Assembly: GCA_036756705.1 (NCBI GenBank)
Contig: DAIOKN010000004.1
Span: forward strand, 1 to 64,000
DNA: 64,000 nucleotides
Reading direction: 5' to 3'
Source: Caproicibacter sp002399225
GTDB lineage: Bacteria > Bacillota > Clostridia > Oscillospirales > Acutalibacteraceae
The position numbers were made by a program, and so were the translations under genes. The notes beneath the pieces are model-generated. The model was given only the letters and a program-made list of their open reading frames with translations. It had not been told where the DNA came from and searched no databases. Below are positions 6,742-15,874 of this stretch, piece by piece. Position 1 is the stretch's first letter. Each line of letters starts with the position of its first letter.

Positions 6742-9700
6742 ATGCTGCGTTTACTTTTGGGACGTGCCGGCAGCGGCAAAACGTGGGAGATCCGGAACAG
6801 CCTCAAAGGACTCGCCGCGGCCGGAGAAAATAAACTGATGCTGCTTGTGCCGGAGCAGGCGTCGTTTGAAAACGAGCGCGCCATGCTCCGCCTTCTGGGG
6901 CCTGTTTCCGCGCGCCGTGTGACCGTGACCAGCTTTTCCAGACTTTCGGAAGAAGTGCTGCGGCGCTATGGCGGCTTTGCGGGACGGCGGCTGGACGACG
7001 GCGGACGCAGCATCTTTATGAGCCTGGCGCTGGAGCAGGTAAAAGACCGTCTGGATATTTACCGCAGAAACGCGGAAAGCACGGAACTGATCGGGATGCT
7101 TCTGGATGCCAGCGCGGAATTCAAGATGTGCGCCGTTGCGCCGCAGACTCTTTCCGAAACCGCGGAGAAGATGCCGGACGGCACGCTGCGGAGAAAAATA
7201 GCGGAGATGGGTCTGATTCTGTCGGCTTACGACGCTTTGGTGGCGCAGAGTTATCTGGACCCGCTCGACGACCTTGCCCGGCTGAAAAAAGCGCTGGAAC
7301 AGCACGATTGCTTTGCCGGCTATACGGTGATGATCGATTCTTTTCAAAGTTTCACCGTGCAGGAATACGACGTGCTGGCTCTGATTCTGCGGCAGGCGAA
7401 AGAAGTCTGCGTCGCGCTCTGCGCGGATCAGCTGAACGACCCTGAATGTGGAGCTGGCCTGTTTTCCCTCGTCCGCAAGACGGCGAAAATTCTCATCCGT
7501 CTTGCCCGGCAGAACGGGGTTCCCGTCTCGGTTCCGCAGATGCTTACAGGCGGAACCCGCTTTTGCAGCGAAGACTTAAAAGCGCTGGAAGCCGGCGTTT
7601 ACCGCCCTTCCCACCGGAAGCCGTTTTCAGGGGAATGTAAGGCCGTTGCCCTTTATGAAGCGAAAAACAACTATGACGAATCGGCGTTTGTCGCCGCGAC
7701 GATCCGCCGGCTTGTGATCGACCGCGGATACCGCTACCGGGATTTTGCGGTTCTTGCCCGGAATCCGGAGGCTTATCTCGGCATCCTCGACGAGGCGCTG
7801 GGAAAATGGGAGATCCCGTATTTTATGGACCGGCCGGAGGAAATTGATGCGGAACCGCTGATGCGCCTGGTCCTTTCCGCCTTCCGGATCACGCAGACCG
7901 GCTACCGCTCTGACGACCTGTTCCTTTATCTGAAAACCGGTTTGTGCGGCCTGAGTCCGGAGCAGATTTCCATGCTGGAAAATTACACATTCCTTTGGAA
8001 TCTGTCCGGAAAGAAATGGCGGGAAGAATGGACGGACAGTCCTGCCGGTTTCACCGAAAGTCCCAAACCCGGCGACGCGGCGCTGCTTGCGGAGCTTAAC
8101 CGCTGCCGGCGCGCGGTGGTCGCCCCGCTGGAACATTTTGCGGAGAGAACGGCGGACACGGACGGGGAGGGCATGGCCGAAGCCGTCTTTCGCCTGCTGG
8201 AAGAGCTGCACGCGGCGGAAAACCTGAAGCGGTTTGCCGGGCGGCTTTCCGGTGAAGGCAACCCCGCGCTGGCGGAGCGGGAACTGCGTGTTTGGGATCT
8301 GCTGATGAAAATTCTGGATCAGACGGCACTGGTCCTGGAAAAGGCCAAGGTAACGGCGGCGCGCTATGCGGAGCTGCTGCGCCTTGTCATCCGCTCCAGC
8401 CGGATCGCAAGCATCCCGCAGGGGCTGGACGAGGTGACCGTCGGCGCGGCGAACCGCTCGCGCCCGGAAGGGCCGAAGGTCGTGTTCCTGATCGGATGCG
8501 TGCAGGGCGAGTTCCCCATGTCTGCCGGCGCGGGCGGGCTCATCAGCGACCGGGAGCGCCATGAGCTGATCGGCATGGGGCTGAACCTGAACGATACGGG
8601 GGAGGGCGCCGCGGTGCAGGAGCGCTTTCTTGCCTATTCCTCCATGAGTGCCGCTTCGGATCGGCTGTTTCTCAGCTATCCGGTTTCCGACGCGGAGGGC
8701 AAAGCAAATTCCCCGTCTTCCATCGTGACGGAAACCCGCGCCGTTCTGCCCAAAGTCAAAATCTGGAGCGAACTGTTCCTGGAACAGTCCTATTTTGCCT
8801 CGGCGCAGGGCCCGGCACTGGAACTGGCCGCGCAGCGCTGGAACACGGACGATTCCCTTTCCTCTACGCTCAAAGAACTGCTGCGCCGCCGCGGGCTGGG
8901 CAAAGAACTGTCTTCCCTCGCAAGCGCGTCGGAGAGGCGGCCTTTGGAGTTCCGAGATCCTTCGAAAGCCGCCGGGCTTTTCGGCAGAGACCTGTCTGTT
9001 TCCGCAACGCAGATTGAAAAGTACCATCTCTGCCGGTTTCAATACTTCTGCCGCTATGGGGTTGATGCCAAGGAGCGCCGGACCGCCGAACTCGACGCGC
9101 TGGAATACGGCAGTCTGATGCACTACCTGCTGCAGCGGCTGTTTCAGGAAGTCGGGAATGTCCCGGTTCTGCAAATGAGCGGCGCGGCGCTCCATTCCGT
9201 GATTCTAAAGTTTCTTCGGGAATATGTAGAAACAAGGTTCGGCGGGCTTGCCAACCGCACGCCCCGCTTTGCCTACCTGATTTCCCGTCTGGCGGATTCC
9301 GCGCAGGCCGTGGCGCGGCGTATTGCGGAGGAACTCGCGCAGAGCGCGTTTGAGCCGGTGGATTTCGAGCTGCCGATCGGCGGCTCGATCCCATCTCTGG
9401 AAATCCCTCTTCCGGATGGGGGCAAAGTGGTGATCGACGGGAAGATCGACCGGGTGGATCTGATGGAACGGGAGGGAATCCGGTATCTCCGCGTTGTCGA
9501 TTACAAGACGGGACAAAAGGAATTCCGCATTTCCGACGTCCTTTACGGCATGAATCTGCAAATGCTGATTTACCTTGCCGCACTGTGCGAAAACGGAAAA
9601 CGTCGCTACGGAACTACCCGGCCGGCCGGTGTGCTTTATATGCCGGCCAATCGTCCGTCTCCTGCCGCAGAGCGGGGGATTGGACGGGAAAAGCTCGAAA

Positions 9701-10083
9701 AAGTGTGCAGAAAGCAGCTCCGGATGGACGGCCTGATTCTGAATGATGCGAAAGTCGTTGAGGGAATGGAGCCGGACGGCAAAGGCACCTTCCTTCCGGT
9801 CACTTTAAAGGGCGGCGTTCCGTCCGGCGCCGGCCATCTGATTACGGAGCGGGAACTCCGGCAGGTCTTTCGATATATCCGCAGTCTGATTGCGGATATG
9901 GCGGCCGGGCTGAAAGCGGGAAAAATCGCCGCCGTTCCGCTGTCCGGCGGATACGATGCCTGTGCCTGGTGTCCCTATGCGGCGGTCTGCGGGCACGAGC
10001 GGGACGATCCGGAACGCGAGATGCAGAAATGGGATCGGGATGCCGCCATGAAGGAATTTTCAAAGGGAGGGAAAAAATCTTGA
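6742..10083 (+). CDS. addB: ATP-dependent helicase/deoxyribonuclease subunit B
   Basis: A 1113-residue AddB subunit of the AddAB helicase-nuclease, which resects double-strand breaks for RecA loading. A Walker A motif GRAGSGKT is at residues 7-14. The C-terminal RecB-type nuclease has the DYKTG core near residue 920 and is wrapped by an iron-sulfur cluster: one cysteine near 767 (YHLCRFQYFC) and the late trio CAWCPYAAVC near 1074-1083. Length and architecture match the clostridial/Bacillus AddB rather than RexB. Its stop overlaps the addA start by 4 bases, typical for stoichiometric coupling. Confidence 0.95.
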   Translation: MLRLLLGRAGSGKTWEIRNSLKGLAAAGENKLMLLVPEQASFENERAMLRLLGPVSARRVTVTSFSRLSEEVLRRYGGFAGRRLDDGGRSIFMSLALEQVKDRLDIYRRNAESTELIGMLLDASAEFKMCAVAPQTLSETAEKMPDGTLRRKIAEMGLILSAYDALVAQSYLDPLDDLARLKKALEQHDCFAGYTVMIDSFQSFTVQEYDVLALILRQAKEVCVALCADQLNDPECGAGLFSLVRKTAKILIRLARQNGVPVSVPQMLTGGTRFCSEDLKALEAGVYRPSHRKPFSGECKAVALYEAKNNYDESAFVAATIRRLVIDRGYRYRDFAVLARNPEAYLGILDEALGKWEIPYFMDRPEEIDAEPLMRLVLSAFRITQTGYRSDDLFLYLKTGLCGLSPEQISMLENYTFLWNLSGKKWREEWTDSPAGFTESPKPGDAALLAELNRCRRAVVAPLEHFAERTADTDGEGMAEAVFRLLEELHAAENLKRFAGRLSGEGNPALAERELRVWDLLMKILDQTALVLEKAKVTAARYAELLRLVIRSSRIASIPQGLDEVTVGAANRSRPEGPKVVFLIGCVQGEFPMSAGAGGLISDRERHELIGMGLNLNDTGEGAAVQERFLAYSSMSAASDRLFLSYPVSDAEGKANSPSSIVTETRAVLPKVKIWSELFLEQSYFASAQGPALELAAQRWNTDDSLSSTLKELLRRRGLGKELSSLASASERRPLEFRDPSKAAGLFGRDLSVSATQIEKYHLCRFQYFCRYGVDAKERRTAELDALEYGSLMHYLLQRLFQEVGNVPVLQMSGAALHSVILKFLREYVETRFGGLANRTPRFAYLISRLADSAQAVARRIAEELAQSAFEPVDFELPIGGSIPSLEIPLPDGGKVVIDGKIDRVDLMEREGIRYLRVVDYKTGQKEFRISDVLYGMNLQMLIYLAALCENGKRRYGTTRPAGVLYMPANRPSPAAERGIGREKLEKVCRKQLRMDGLILNDAKVVEGMEPDGKGTFLPVTLKGGVPSGAGHLITERELRQVFRYIRSLIADMAAGLKAGKIAAVPLSGGYDACAWCPYAAVCGHERDDPEREMQKWDRDAAMKEFSKGGKKS

Positions 10084-13000
10084 GCAGGAACTGGACGCAG
10101 AGCCAAAAGGATGCAATTTATGCCCGCGGCGGAACCCTGCTGGTCTCGGCCGCGGCAGGCTCCGGCAAAACGGCGGTTCTGGTGCAGCGCGTCATCGAAC
10201 GGATTGTCGATCCCGTCCGTCCGGTCGACGCGGATCGGCTGCTGGTCGTCACGTTTACCAAGGCGGCTGCGGCCGAAATGAGAGGCCGCATCGCGGCGGA
10301 AATTTCCTCCATGCTGGAAGAGTCTCCGGACGATGTCCGCCTGCAGCGCCAGCAGATTCTGCTTTCTCACGCGAAGATTGGGACGATCGATTCCTTTTGC
10401 AGCGATCTGGTGCGGGAGAATTTCTTCAAACTGGGAATCGCGCCGGATTTTCGTATTCTGGACGACGGGGAAATGGCAGTGCTGCGCGCCCAGACGGTTT
10501 CCGATACGCTGGACGAATTTTATACCCGGGCGGACCCGGGCTTTTTCCGCTTTGTCGAAGAATTTTCTTCCGGTCGGGATGACAGCCGCATTGCAGACAC
10601 CGTGAACCGCCTTTATAATTTTGTCCGCTCCCATCCGTTCCCAAAGCGCTGGCTTGCTGAAAAGTCCGCGCTGTATAACGGTGATGTCCCGCCGGGGGAA
10701 TCTGTCTGGGGCAAAACCATTCTCTCCTATGCGGCGGAAGCGGTGAAGTACGGCGTTTCGGCAACCCAAAACTCCTTGGCGCGCATCAGCGGGGATCAGG
10801 AACTGCTGGATGCTTATTCCGACGCCCTCCGCTCGGATCTTGAAAACCTGAAGCTGCTGGAGAAAGCTGTCGCTTCCGAAGACTGGGACCGGTGTTCGCG
10901 CAGGTGCGCCGGATTTTCCTTTCCAAAATTCCGGCCGGTCCGGGGCCGCGCGGAAGATCCGCTGAAAAATTCGGCCGCCGCCGCGCGGAAAGAGGTCAAA
11001 GCCGTTGTTGCCCGTTTAACCTCTCTATTTTCCTGCACCCGGGAGGAGTGGAAGGAAGAAATGTCCCGGCTTGCGCCTGCCGTCCGCATGCTGTTCCGCG
11101 TGACGGAGCGGTTCGGTGCCCTGCTGGAGCAGCGTAAGACGGAGCGCCGCGCGGCGGATTTCAGCGATTTGGAGCACTGGGCGCTGAATCTGTTGGTTTG
11201 CGACACGGGAAACGGGTATGAGCGCACCCCGGATGCGCTGGAACTGTCCAGGCAATATGAAGAGATTATGGTGGACGAATATCAGGATACCAACGAGGCG
11301 CAGGATATGATCTTCCGCGCCATTTCGCGCGACGAGACCAATCTGTTTCTGGTCGGCGACGTCAAGCAGAGCATCTACCGTTTTCGCCAGGCGATGCCGC
11401 AGATCTTTCTTCGCCGCCGCGCGGCTTTGCCGAAGTATGACCCTTCGCGCGGCGTATTTCCGGCCTGTGTGGTGCTGGATCGCAATTTTCGCAGCCGAAA
11501 AGGCGTAACCGGCGCGGTGAACTTTGTTTTCCGCCAACTGATGAGCCGTCAGACGGGAGAACTGGATTACACCAAAGCGGAGGAACTGGTTCCCGGTGCC
11601 GCCTATCCGCCTCAGGAGGAACCCGCATGCCGGCTGGAGCTTCTCGACCTTTCCGGAACCGGATTCAAGAAGGATTCCGACCTGATCCGGCTGGAATGCC
11701 GGCGCATCGCGGAGATGATTTACTCCATGACGGACGGTTCCTTCCTTGTGACGGATCACGGAAAGCAGAGGCCGGCCGTTTACCGGGACTTCTGCATCCT
11801 GCTGCGCAGCGCCAACCGGTATGCGCACGAGTACGCGCGGGAACTGACCGCGCTCGGAATCCCCGCGTGGGCCGACACGGTCGGCGGATTCTTCGCCGCA
11901 AGTGAGGTCCGCACCGCTTTGTCCCTGCTTCAGGTGATCGATAACCCGATGCAGGATATTCCGCTTCTCGCAGTGATGATGAGCCCGGTGTACGGCTTTA
12001 CTCCGGACGATGTGTCGGAGATCCGCCGGCACACCCGCGCGGGGCGGCTGTACCCGGCCGTTGCGGCCGCCGCGCGGGACGGCGATGAAAAAGCCGCCGG
12101 ATTTCTCGATGAGCTCCGCCGGTTCCGCACCCTTTCCGCCACGCTGCCTTCCGACCGGCTGATCCGGGCCGTTTACGGGCGGACGGGGCTGCCGGAACTG
12201 GTGCAGGCCATGCCGAACGGCGAACTCCGCCTGGCCAACCTGCGCCTTCTGCTGGCCTATGCCCGCAAGTACGAATTCTCCGGCTACAACGGCCTTTCCG
12301 GCTTTCTGCGTTTCCTCGGGCGCATGCAGAAGAACCGCGCCGACCTTTCCGCCGCTTCCACTATCAGCGAATCGGCTAATGTGGTGCGGATCATGAGCAT
12401 CCACCATTCCAAAGGTCTTGAGTTTCCGGTCTGCATTCTGGCGGGATGTTCCCGCAGCTTTCACCGGGAACGCGCCGACGTTCTGCTGCATCCGGAGCTT
12501 GGCCCGGGCATCCGCCTGCGGGACCCGGCTACCGGAGCCCGCTGTTCCACCATGGTGCGGGAAGCCGTTTCACTGGCGCTGGAGCGGGATGAAATGAGTG
12601 AAGAACTGCGCGTACTCTATGTGGCGATGACGCGCGCCGAAGAGAAACTGGTGCTGGTCACAACACTCGACGACGCCGCCAAAACACTCGGCTCTTTCGC
12701 CTCACGCCTGACAAGCGGCGAGAGGATCTCCCCCTATGTTGTCCGGGAGGCAAACAGCATTTCCGACTGGCTCCTGCTCTGCGCTTTGCGACATCCGGAC
12801 GCCGGGGCCCTGCGCTGCATGGCAGGCGTTTCCGAAGGGATTGTGCTGCCGGAAAAAGAGCACTGGTCGTTTCGCATCACCCGGCCGCGGGAAGCGCAAA
12901 CGGAAGAGAAGCAGGAGGAGCAAAAGGCGGTCGCTCCGGTGAATTTTACTCTGTTGAGCAGGCTGGAATCGGATTTAAACTTTGTTTATCCGGGCGCCGA

Positions 13001-13625
13001 GGTGAACGGGATGTGCGCGAAGGTCGCCGCCTCCGAACTGGCCGCCGGAAAGTTTTCCATCCGGTATGCCGCTTCTTCCCGCCCTGCATTTCTCGGTAAG
13101 GCGGGGCTTACCCCGGCGGAACGCGGCACGGCGCTGCACGCCTACCTTCAGTTTGCGGATTACCGCTGCGCTTCTGAGGACCCTCAAAGGGAGCTTTCCC
13201 GTCTGGTAGAAAACGGCTTTTTGACTTCCTGGCAGGCGCAGGCGGTCGATTTAAAGGCCGTCGGCGTGTTTTTCCACAGTAAAATTGCATACCGGATGCT
13301 GGCATCTCCTCGTTTACAAAGGGAATTTCGCTTTTCTGTTGAGATTCCGGCGGGCGAAATTCGGTCGGAATTAACCGGGGAACCGGCCAGAGAACCCGTG
13401 ATCCTTCAGGGCGCGGCGGACTGCGTCTTTGAGGAGGCCGGCGGCCTTGTCATCGTTGACTATAAGACGGATCGAACGCGGGCTCCGGCGGAACTTTGGG
13501 ATCGGTACCGGGAGCAGCTTGCATGGTATCGCCGCGCGCTGGAGCTTTGCACGGGGAAAAAGGTGCGGCAGTGCCTGCTGTACTCGTTTACCCTCGGCGA
13601 GGAAATCGGCGGAAATATTTCTTGA
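10080..13625 (+). CDS. addA: ATP-dependent helicase/nuclease subunit A
   Basis: An 1181-residue UvrD/Rep-type SF1A helicase fused to a RecB-type nuclease. Walker A SAAAGSGKT is at residues 23-31, Walker B with VDEYQDTNE near 397, QxxR-type RVLYVAMTRAEEK marks motif VI, and the nuclease active site VIVDYKTDR is near 1125. The start is TTG 10080, 8 bases after GGGAGGG and overlapping the addB stop; the frame is open further upstream but only inside addB. The stop codon lies within the -35 box of the infC promoter (13622-13627), so the two transcription units abut directly. Confidence 0.95.
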   Translation: MSRNWTQSQKDAIYARGGTLLVSAAAGSGKTAVLVQRVIERIVDPVRPVDADRLLVVTFTKAAAAEMRGRIAAEISSMLEESPDDVRLQRQQILLSHAKIGTIDSFCSDLVRENFFKLGIAPDFRILDDGEMAVLRAQTVSDTLDEFYTRADPGFFRFVEEFSSGRDDSRIADTVNRLYNFVRSHPFPKRWLAEKSALYNGDVPPGESVWGKTILSYAAEAVKYGVSATQNSLARISGDQELLDAYSDALRSDLENLKLLEKAVASEDWDRCSRRCAGFSFPKFRPVRGRAEDPLKNSAAAARKEVKAVVARLTSLFSCTREEWKEEMSRLAPAVRMLFRVTERFGALLEQRKTERRAADFSDLEHWALNLLVCDTGNGYERTPDALELSRQYEEIMVDEYQDTNEAQDMIFRAISRDETNLFLVGDVKQSIYRFRQAMPQIFLRRRAALPKYDPSRGVFPACVVLDRNFRSRKGVTGAVNFVFRQLMSRQTGELDYTKAEELVPGAAYPPQEEPACRLELLDLSGTGFKKDSDLIRLECRRIAEMIYSMTDGSFLVTDHGKQRPAVYRDFCILLRSANRYAHEYARELTALGIPAWADTVGGFFAASEVRTALSLLQVIDNPMQDIPLLAVMMSPVYGFTPDDVSEIRRHTRAGRLYPAVAAAARDGDEKAAGFLDELRRFRTLSATLPSDRLIRAVYGRTGLPELVQAMPNGELRLANLRLLLAYARKYEFSGYNGLSGFLRFLGRMQKNRADLSAASTISESANVVRIMSIHHSKGLEFPVCILAGCSRSFHRERADVLLHPELGPGIRLRDPATGARCSTMVREAVSLALERDEMSEELRVLYVAMTRAEEKLVLVTTLDDAAKTLGSFASRLTSGERISPYVVREANSISDWLLLCALRHPDAGALRCMAGVSEGIVLPEKEHWSFRITRPREAQTEEKQEEQKAVAPVNFTLLSRLESDLNFVYPGAEVNGMCAKVAASELAAGKFSIRYAASSRPAFLGKAGLTPAERGTALHAYLQFADYRCASEDPQRELSRLVENGFLTSWQAQAVDLKAVGVFFHSKIAYRMLASPRLQREFRFSVEIPAGEIRSELTGEPAREPVILQGAADCVFEEAGGLVIVDYKTDRTRAPAELWDRYREQLAWYRRALELCTGKKVRQCLLYSFTLGEEIGGNIS

Positions 13626-13650
13626 CAAAGATGGGAGAGACCGATATAAT
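13622..13650 (+). promoter_or_regulatory. Perfect-consensus sigma-A promoter of infC-rpmI-rplT
   Basis: TTGACA (13622-13627), exactly 17 bases, TATAAT (13645-13650). The -35 overlaps the addA stop codon. This is the strongest promoter seen in the window, as expected for ribosomal protein genes. Confidence 0.9.
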
Positions 13651-13656
13651 ATAAAG

Positions 13657-13852
13657 TAAAATAAAGTGAGGTGTGGTATTCACGAGCCGCATTTCCACCT
13701 GTGGGGTCTTGTCTGTCACGGGTCAATACGCTGGATGCTTCCTGGGGGAAACATACTTTTGGTATTGATGCGCGGGCGGATGTGAAAGCCTGCGCTTTCT
13801 TTATTTTTTATTTTATTCTTTTGAGATTAGCGTGTTATGGAGGTGCTTAACT
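13657..13852 (+). promoter_or_regulatory. Untranslated leader of infC-rpmI-rplT (L20-type autoregulatory leader)
   Basis: About 195 bases between the predicted transcription start and infC with no gene. It contains several pairing segments and ends in a strong intrinsic terminator (13770-13818) placed before infC. In Bacillus and other Firmicutes, ribosomal protein L20 binds the leader of this operon and promotes premature termination; the same mechanism is inferred here from position and architecture. The L20-binding fold itself was not verified. Confidence 0.65.
13770..13818 (+). terminator. Attenuator hairpin in the infC leader
   Basis: GCGCGGGC (13770-13777) pairs with GCCTGCGC (13788-13795), eight pairs with one G-U, followed by a T-rich run broken by single C/A bases. 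It lies 35 bases before infC, so it must be read through for operon expression. Confidence 0.75.
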
Positions 13853-14371
13853 ATTAGCAACAGGGAACTTCAGGTGAACGAACAAATCCACGATAGGCAG
13901 GTACGGTTAATTGGCTCGGACGGCAGTCAGCTCGGTCTGATGTCATCCGTGCAGGCTTTGCAAAAAGCCATGGAGATGAATTTGGATCTGGTCAAGATTG
14001 CTCCCCAGGCGAATCCGCCGGTTTGCAAAATCATTGATTATGGCAAATTCAGATTTGAACAGGCCAAACGTGAAAAAGCAGCCAGAAAAAATCAGCATAC
14101 AGTTGAAATCAAGGAAATCCGCCTTTCGCTTAATATCGATATCCATGATTTTAACACCAAGCTCGGTCATGCCGAGAAATTCTTAAAAAGCGGAGATAAA
14201 GTCAAAGTTTCCATCCGTTTTCGCGGCCGCGAGATGGGTCATCCGGAGCAAGGCCGTGAGATTATGAACCGCTTTGCCGCAGCCCTGAGTGAAATCGCCA
14301 ATATGGAAAAATCACCTAAGCTGGAAGGACGCAACATGCTGATGTTCCTTGCTTCCAAACCCGTTAAGTAA
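13853..14371 (+). CDS. infC: Translation initiation factor IF-3 (ATT start)
   Basis: IF-3, 172 residues, binds the 30S subunit and discriminates against non-AUG starts. The N-domain (NEQIHDRQVRLIGSDGSQLG) is followed by a lysine-rich linker (KREKAARKNQHTVEIKEIRL) and the C-domain (FRGREMGHPEQGREIMNRFA). The start is ATT 13853, 7 bases after the near-perfect site GGAGGTG (13839-13845); no ATG/GTG/TTG fits. An AUU start is the well-known device for IF-3 autoregulation. An upstream in-frame GTG at 13832 precedes the ribosome site and is unlikely. rpmI and rplT follow. Confidence 0.95.
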   Translation: MSNRELQVNEQIHDRQVRLIGSDGSQLGLMSSVQALQKAMEMNLDLVKIAPQANPPVCKIIDYGKFRFEQAKREKAARKNQHTVEIKEIRLSLNIDIHDFNTKLGHAEKFLKSGDKVKVSIRFRGREMGHPEQGREIMNRFAAALSEIANMEKSPKLEGRNMLMFLASKPVK

Positions 14372-14394
14372 AGTTTCAATAAGGAGGGGCATTC

Positions 14395-14592
14395 ATGCCT
14401 AAAATCAAAACACATACTGGCGCGAAAAAACGCTTTAAATTGTCAAAGAATGGCAAAGTTATCCGCGCTCATGCCTATAAATCCCATATTTTGAACAAAA
14501 AATCCACTAAGCGCAAGCGCGGGCTCCGCAAGACAACGCTTGCCGACAAAACCAATGTGGCAACCATCAAGAGGCTGATTCCTTACAAGTAA
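14395..14592 (+). CDS. rpmI: 50S ribosomal protein L35
   Basis: A 65-residue highly basic protein, MPKIKTHTGAKKRFKLSKNG..., the standard L35 length and N-terminus. AAGGAGGGG lies 7 bases upstream of ATG 14395. It is the middle gene of the conserved infC-rpmI-rplT operon and so is under the same leader control. Confidence 0.98.
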   Translation: MPKIKTHTGAKKRFKLSKNGKVIRAHAYKSHILNKKSTKRKRGLRKTTLADKTNVATIKRLIPYK

Positions 14593-14639
14593 AGGCTGTC
14601 TGACCATTGGAGTTTCCCGATTATTGGAGGTAATAGAGA

Positions 14640-14993
14640 ATGGCACGTGTGAAGGGCGCGTTGATGACGCGCAAAAGAAGAAAAAAGACACTGAAGCTTG
14701 CAAAAGGATATTACGGTTCGAAGAGCCGTCACTTTAAAATGGCCAAACAGGCCGTCATGAAATCCGGCAACTATGCATTTATTGGGCGCAAGGCAAGAAA
14801 GAGGGATTTTAGGCGCCTGTGGATCACCCGGATTTCGGCTGCATGCCGCGCAGACGGCATCAGCTATTCCGTCTTCATGAACGGGCTGAAAAAAGCCGGA
14901 GTCACCTTAAACCGCAAAATGCTTGCGGAGATTGCCGTTGCCGACGAAGCGGCGTTTCGGAGCCTCGTCGAAAAGGCAAAATCCGCGGTTTAA
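14640..14993 (+). CDS. rplT: 50S ribosomal protein L20
   Basis: 117 residues, MARVKGALMTRKRRKKTLKLA, basic N-terminal extension and the globular C-domain (DEAAFRSLVEKAK). L20 is needed early in 50S assembly and is the usual autoregulator of this operon through the leader. TTGGAGGT precedes ATG 14640. A strong hairpin follows the stop. Confidence 0.98.
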   Translation: MARVKGALMTRKRRKKTLKLAKGYYGSKSRHFKMAKQAVMKSGNYAFIGRKARKRDFRRLWITRISAACRADGISYSVFMNGLKKAGVTLNRKMLAEIAVADEAAFRSLVEKAKSAV

Positions 14994-15008
14994 AATAACC
15001 GTAACCCT

Positions 15009-15038
15009 GCGCCCGGTATGTTCCGGGCGCTCATTTTA
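15009..15038 (+). terminator. Terminator-like hairpin after rplT
   Basis: Perfect 8-bp GC stem GCGCCCGG (15009-15016) / CCGGGCGC (15023-15030) with a 6-base loop; the following run TCATTTTATT is only partly T. It sits 20 bases before trmH, so partial read-through is possible. Confidence 0.65.
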
Positions 15039-15058
15039 TTCGTTGGGAGTTTTGCCGC

Positions 15059-15874
15059 GTGCCAAAGACGATTTTAAGCCGTAAAAATGAATTTATCCGA
15101 AAGATCCTGCGGCTTTCCGGTTCTGCGGAATACCGAAGGGAACGCGGTCTGTATTTCCTGGAGGGAGCGCGCCTGTGTGCGGATGCCGCCGTCAGCGGGG
15201 TCAATATCCGGGCGCTGCTGTATACCGAGCGAGCCGCGAACAAATATCGGGAATATTTATCTCCGGTCTTTGCAAGCGCCGGGGAAGTTTATCTGGTTGG
15301 GCCGCAGGTTGCGCAGGCCCTTTCCTGCACCAAAACGCCGCAGGGGATTTTCTGCGTCTGCAAACTGCCGGAAGGCCATGTAAGAAGCTGTAAAATGGCG
15401 ATGCCCGGAACTTATCTTGCGCTGGAAAATCTTCAGGACCCTGCAAACATGGGCACTATTCTCCGCACAACGGAGGCGCTGGGAATCGGAGGAGTGCTTC
15501 TGGGCGGAAACTGCTGCGACCTTTATTCCCCCAAAGTGCTTCGCGCCTCTATGGGAGCGGTGTTCCGTCTTCCGATCTTCACGGAAAAAAATCTGCCGGC
15601 GGCTCTCCTTGAACTGAAACGGCGCGGATTTGTCACGGCAGCGGCCGTGCCGGATGCCACCGCGCTGCCGGTGACGGAGATGGACTTTTCCGTCCCCTGC
15701 GTGCTGGCTGTCGGGAACGAGGGCAACGGTTTGACCGGGGAGACGCGAGGCGCCTGCTCAGTTGAAATTTTTATTCCCATGAAAGGCCGGGCGGAGTCTT
15801 TGAACGTCTCTGCAGCCGCGGCAATTTTAGCCTGGGAAATGATGAAAAACAGAGCGGGAGGTGCAGCGGGATGA
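15059..15874 (+). CDS. TrmH family (SpoU) RNA 2'-O-methyltransferase
   Basis: A 271-residue SPOUT methyltransferase. The N-terminal substrate-binding domain (YFLEGARLCADA) is followed by the SpoU fold with the three motifs: LENLQDPANMGTILRTTEALG (motif 1 Asn/Arg), VGNEGNGL and the knot-forming IPMKGRAESLNVSAAAAI. It uses SAM to methylate ribose in rRNA or tRNA; the exact base cannot be read. GTG 15059 is 9 bases after GGGAG. Its stop overlaps the dprA start (ATGA). It resembles Bacillus YsgA, found close to rplT as well. Confidence 0.9.
   Translation: MPKTILSRKNEFIRKILRLSGSAEYRRERGLYFLEGARLCADAAVSGVNIRALLYTERAANKYREYLSPVFASAGEVYLVGPQVAQALSCTKTPQGIFCVCKLPEGHVRSCKMAMPGTYLALENLQDPANMGTILRTTEALGIGGVLLGGNCCDLYSPKVLRASMGAVFRLPIFTEKNLPAALLELKRRGFVTAAAVPDATALPVTEMDFSVPCVLAVGNEGNGLTGETRGACSVEIFIPMKGRAESLNVSAAAAILAWEMMKNRAGGAAG

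Noticed and set aside
7627..9195. 522-codon minus-strand frame opposite addB
   Set aside because: No recognisable domain, no ribosome site, Arg/Gln-rich composition typical of antisense frames in GC-rich genes; addB is certain.
11025..12491. 488-codon minus-strand frame opposite addA
   Set aside because: Antisense shadow; composition artefact of addA codon use.
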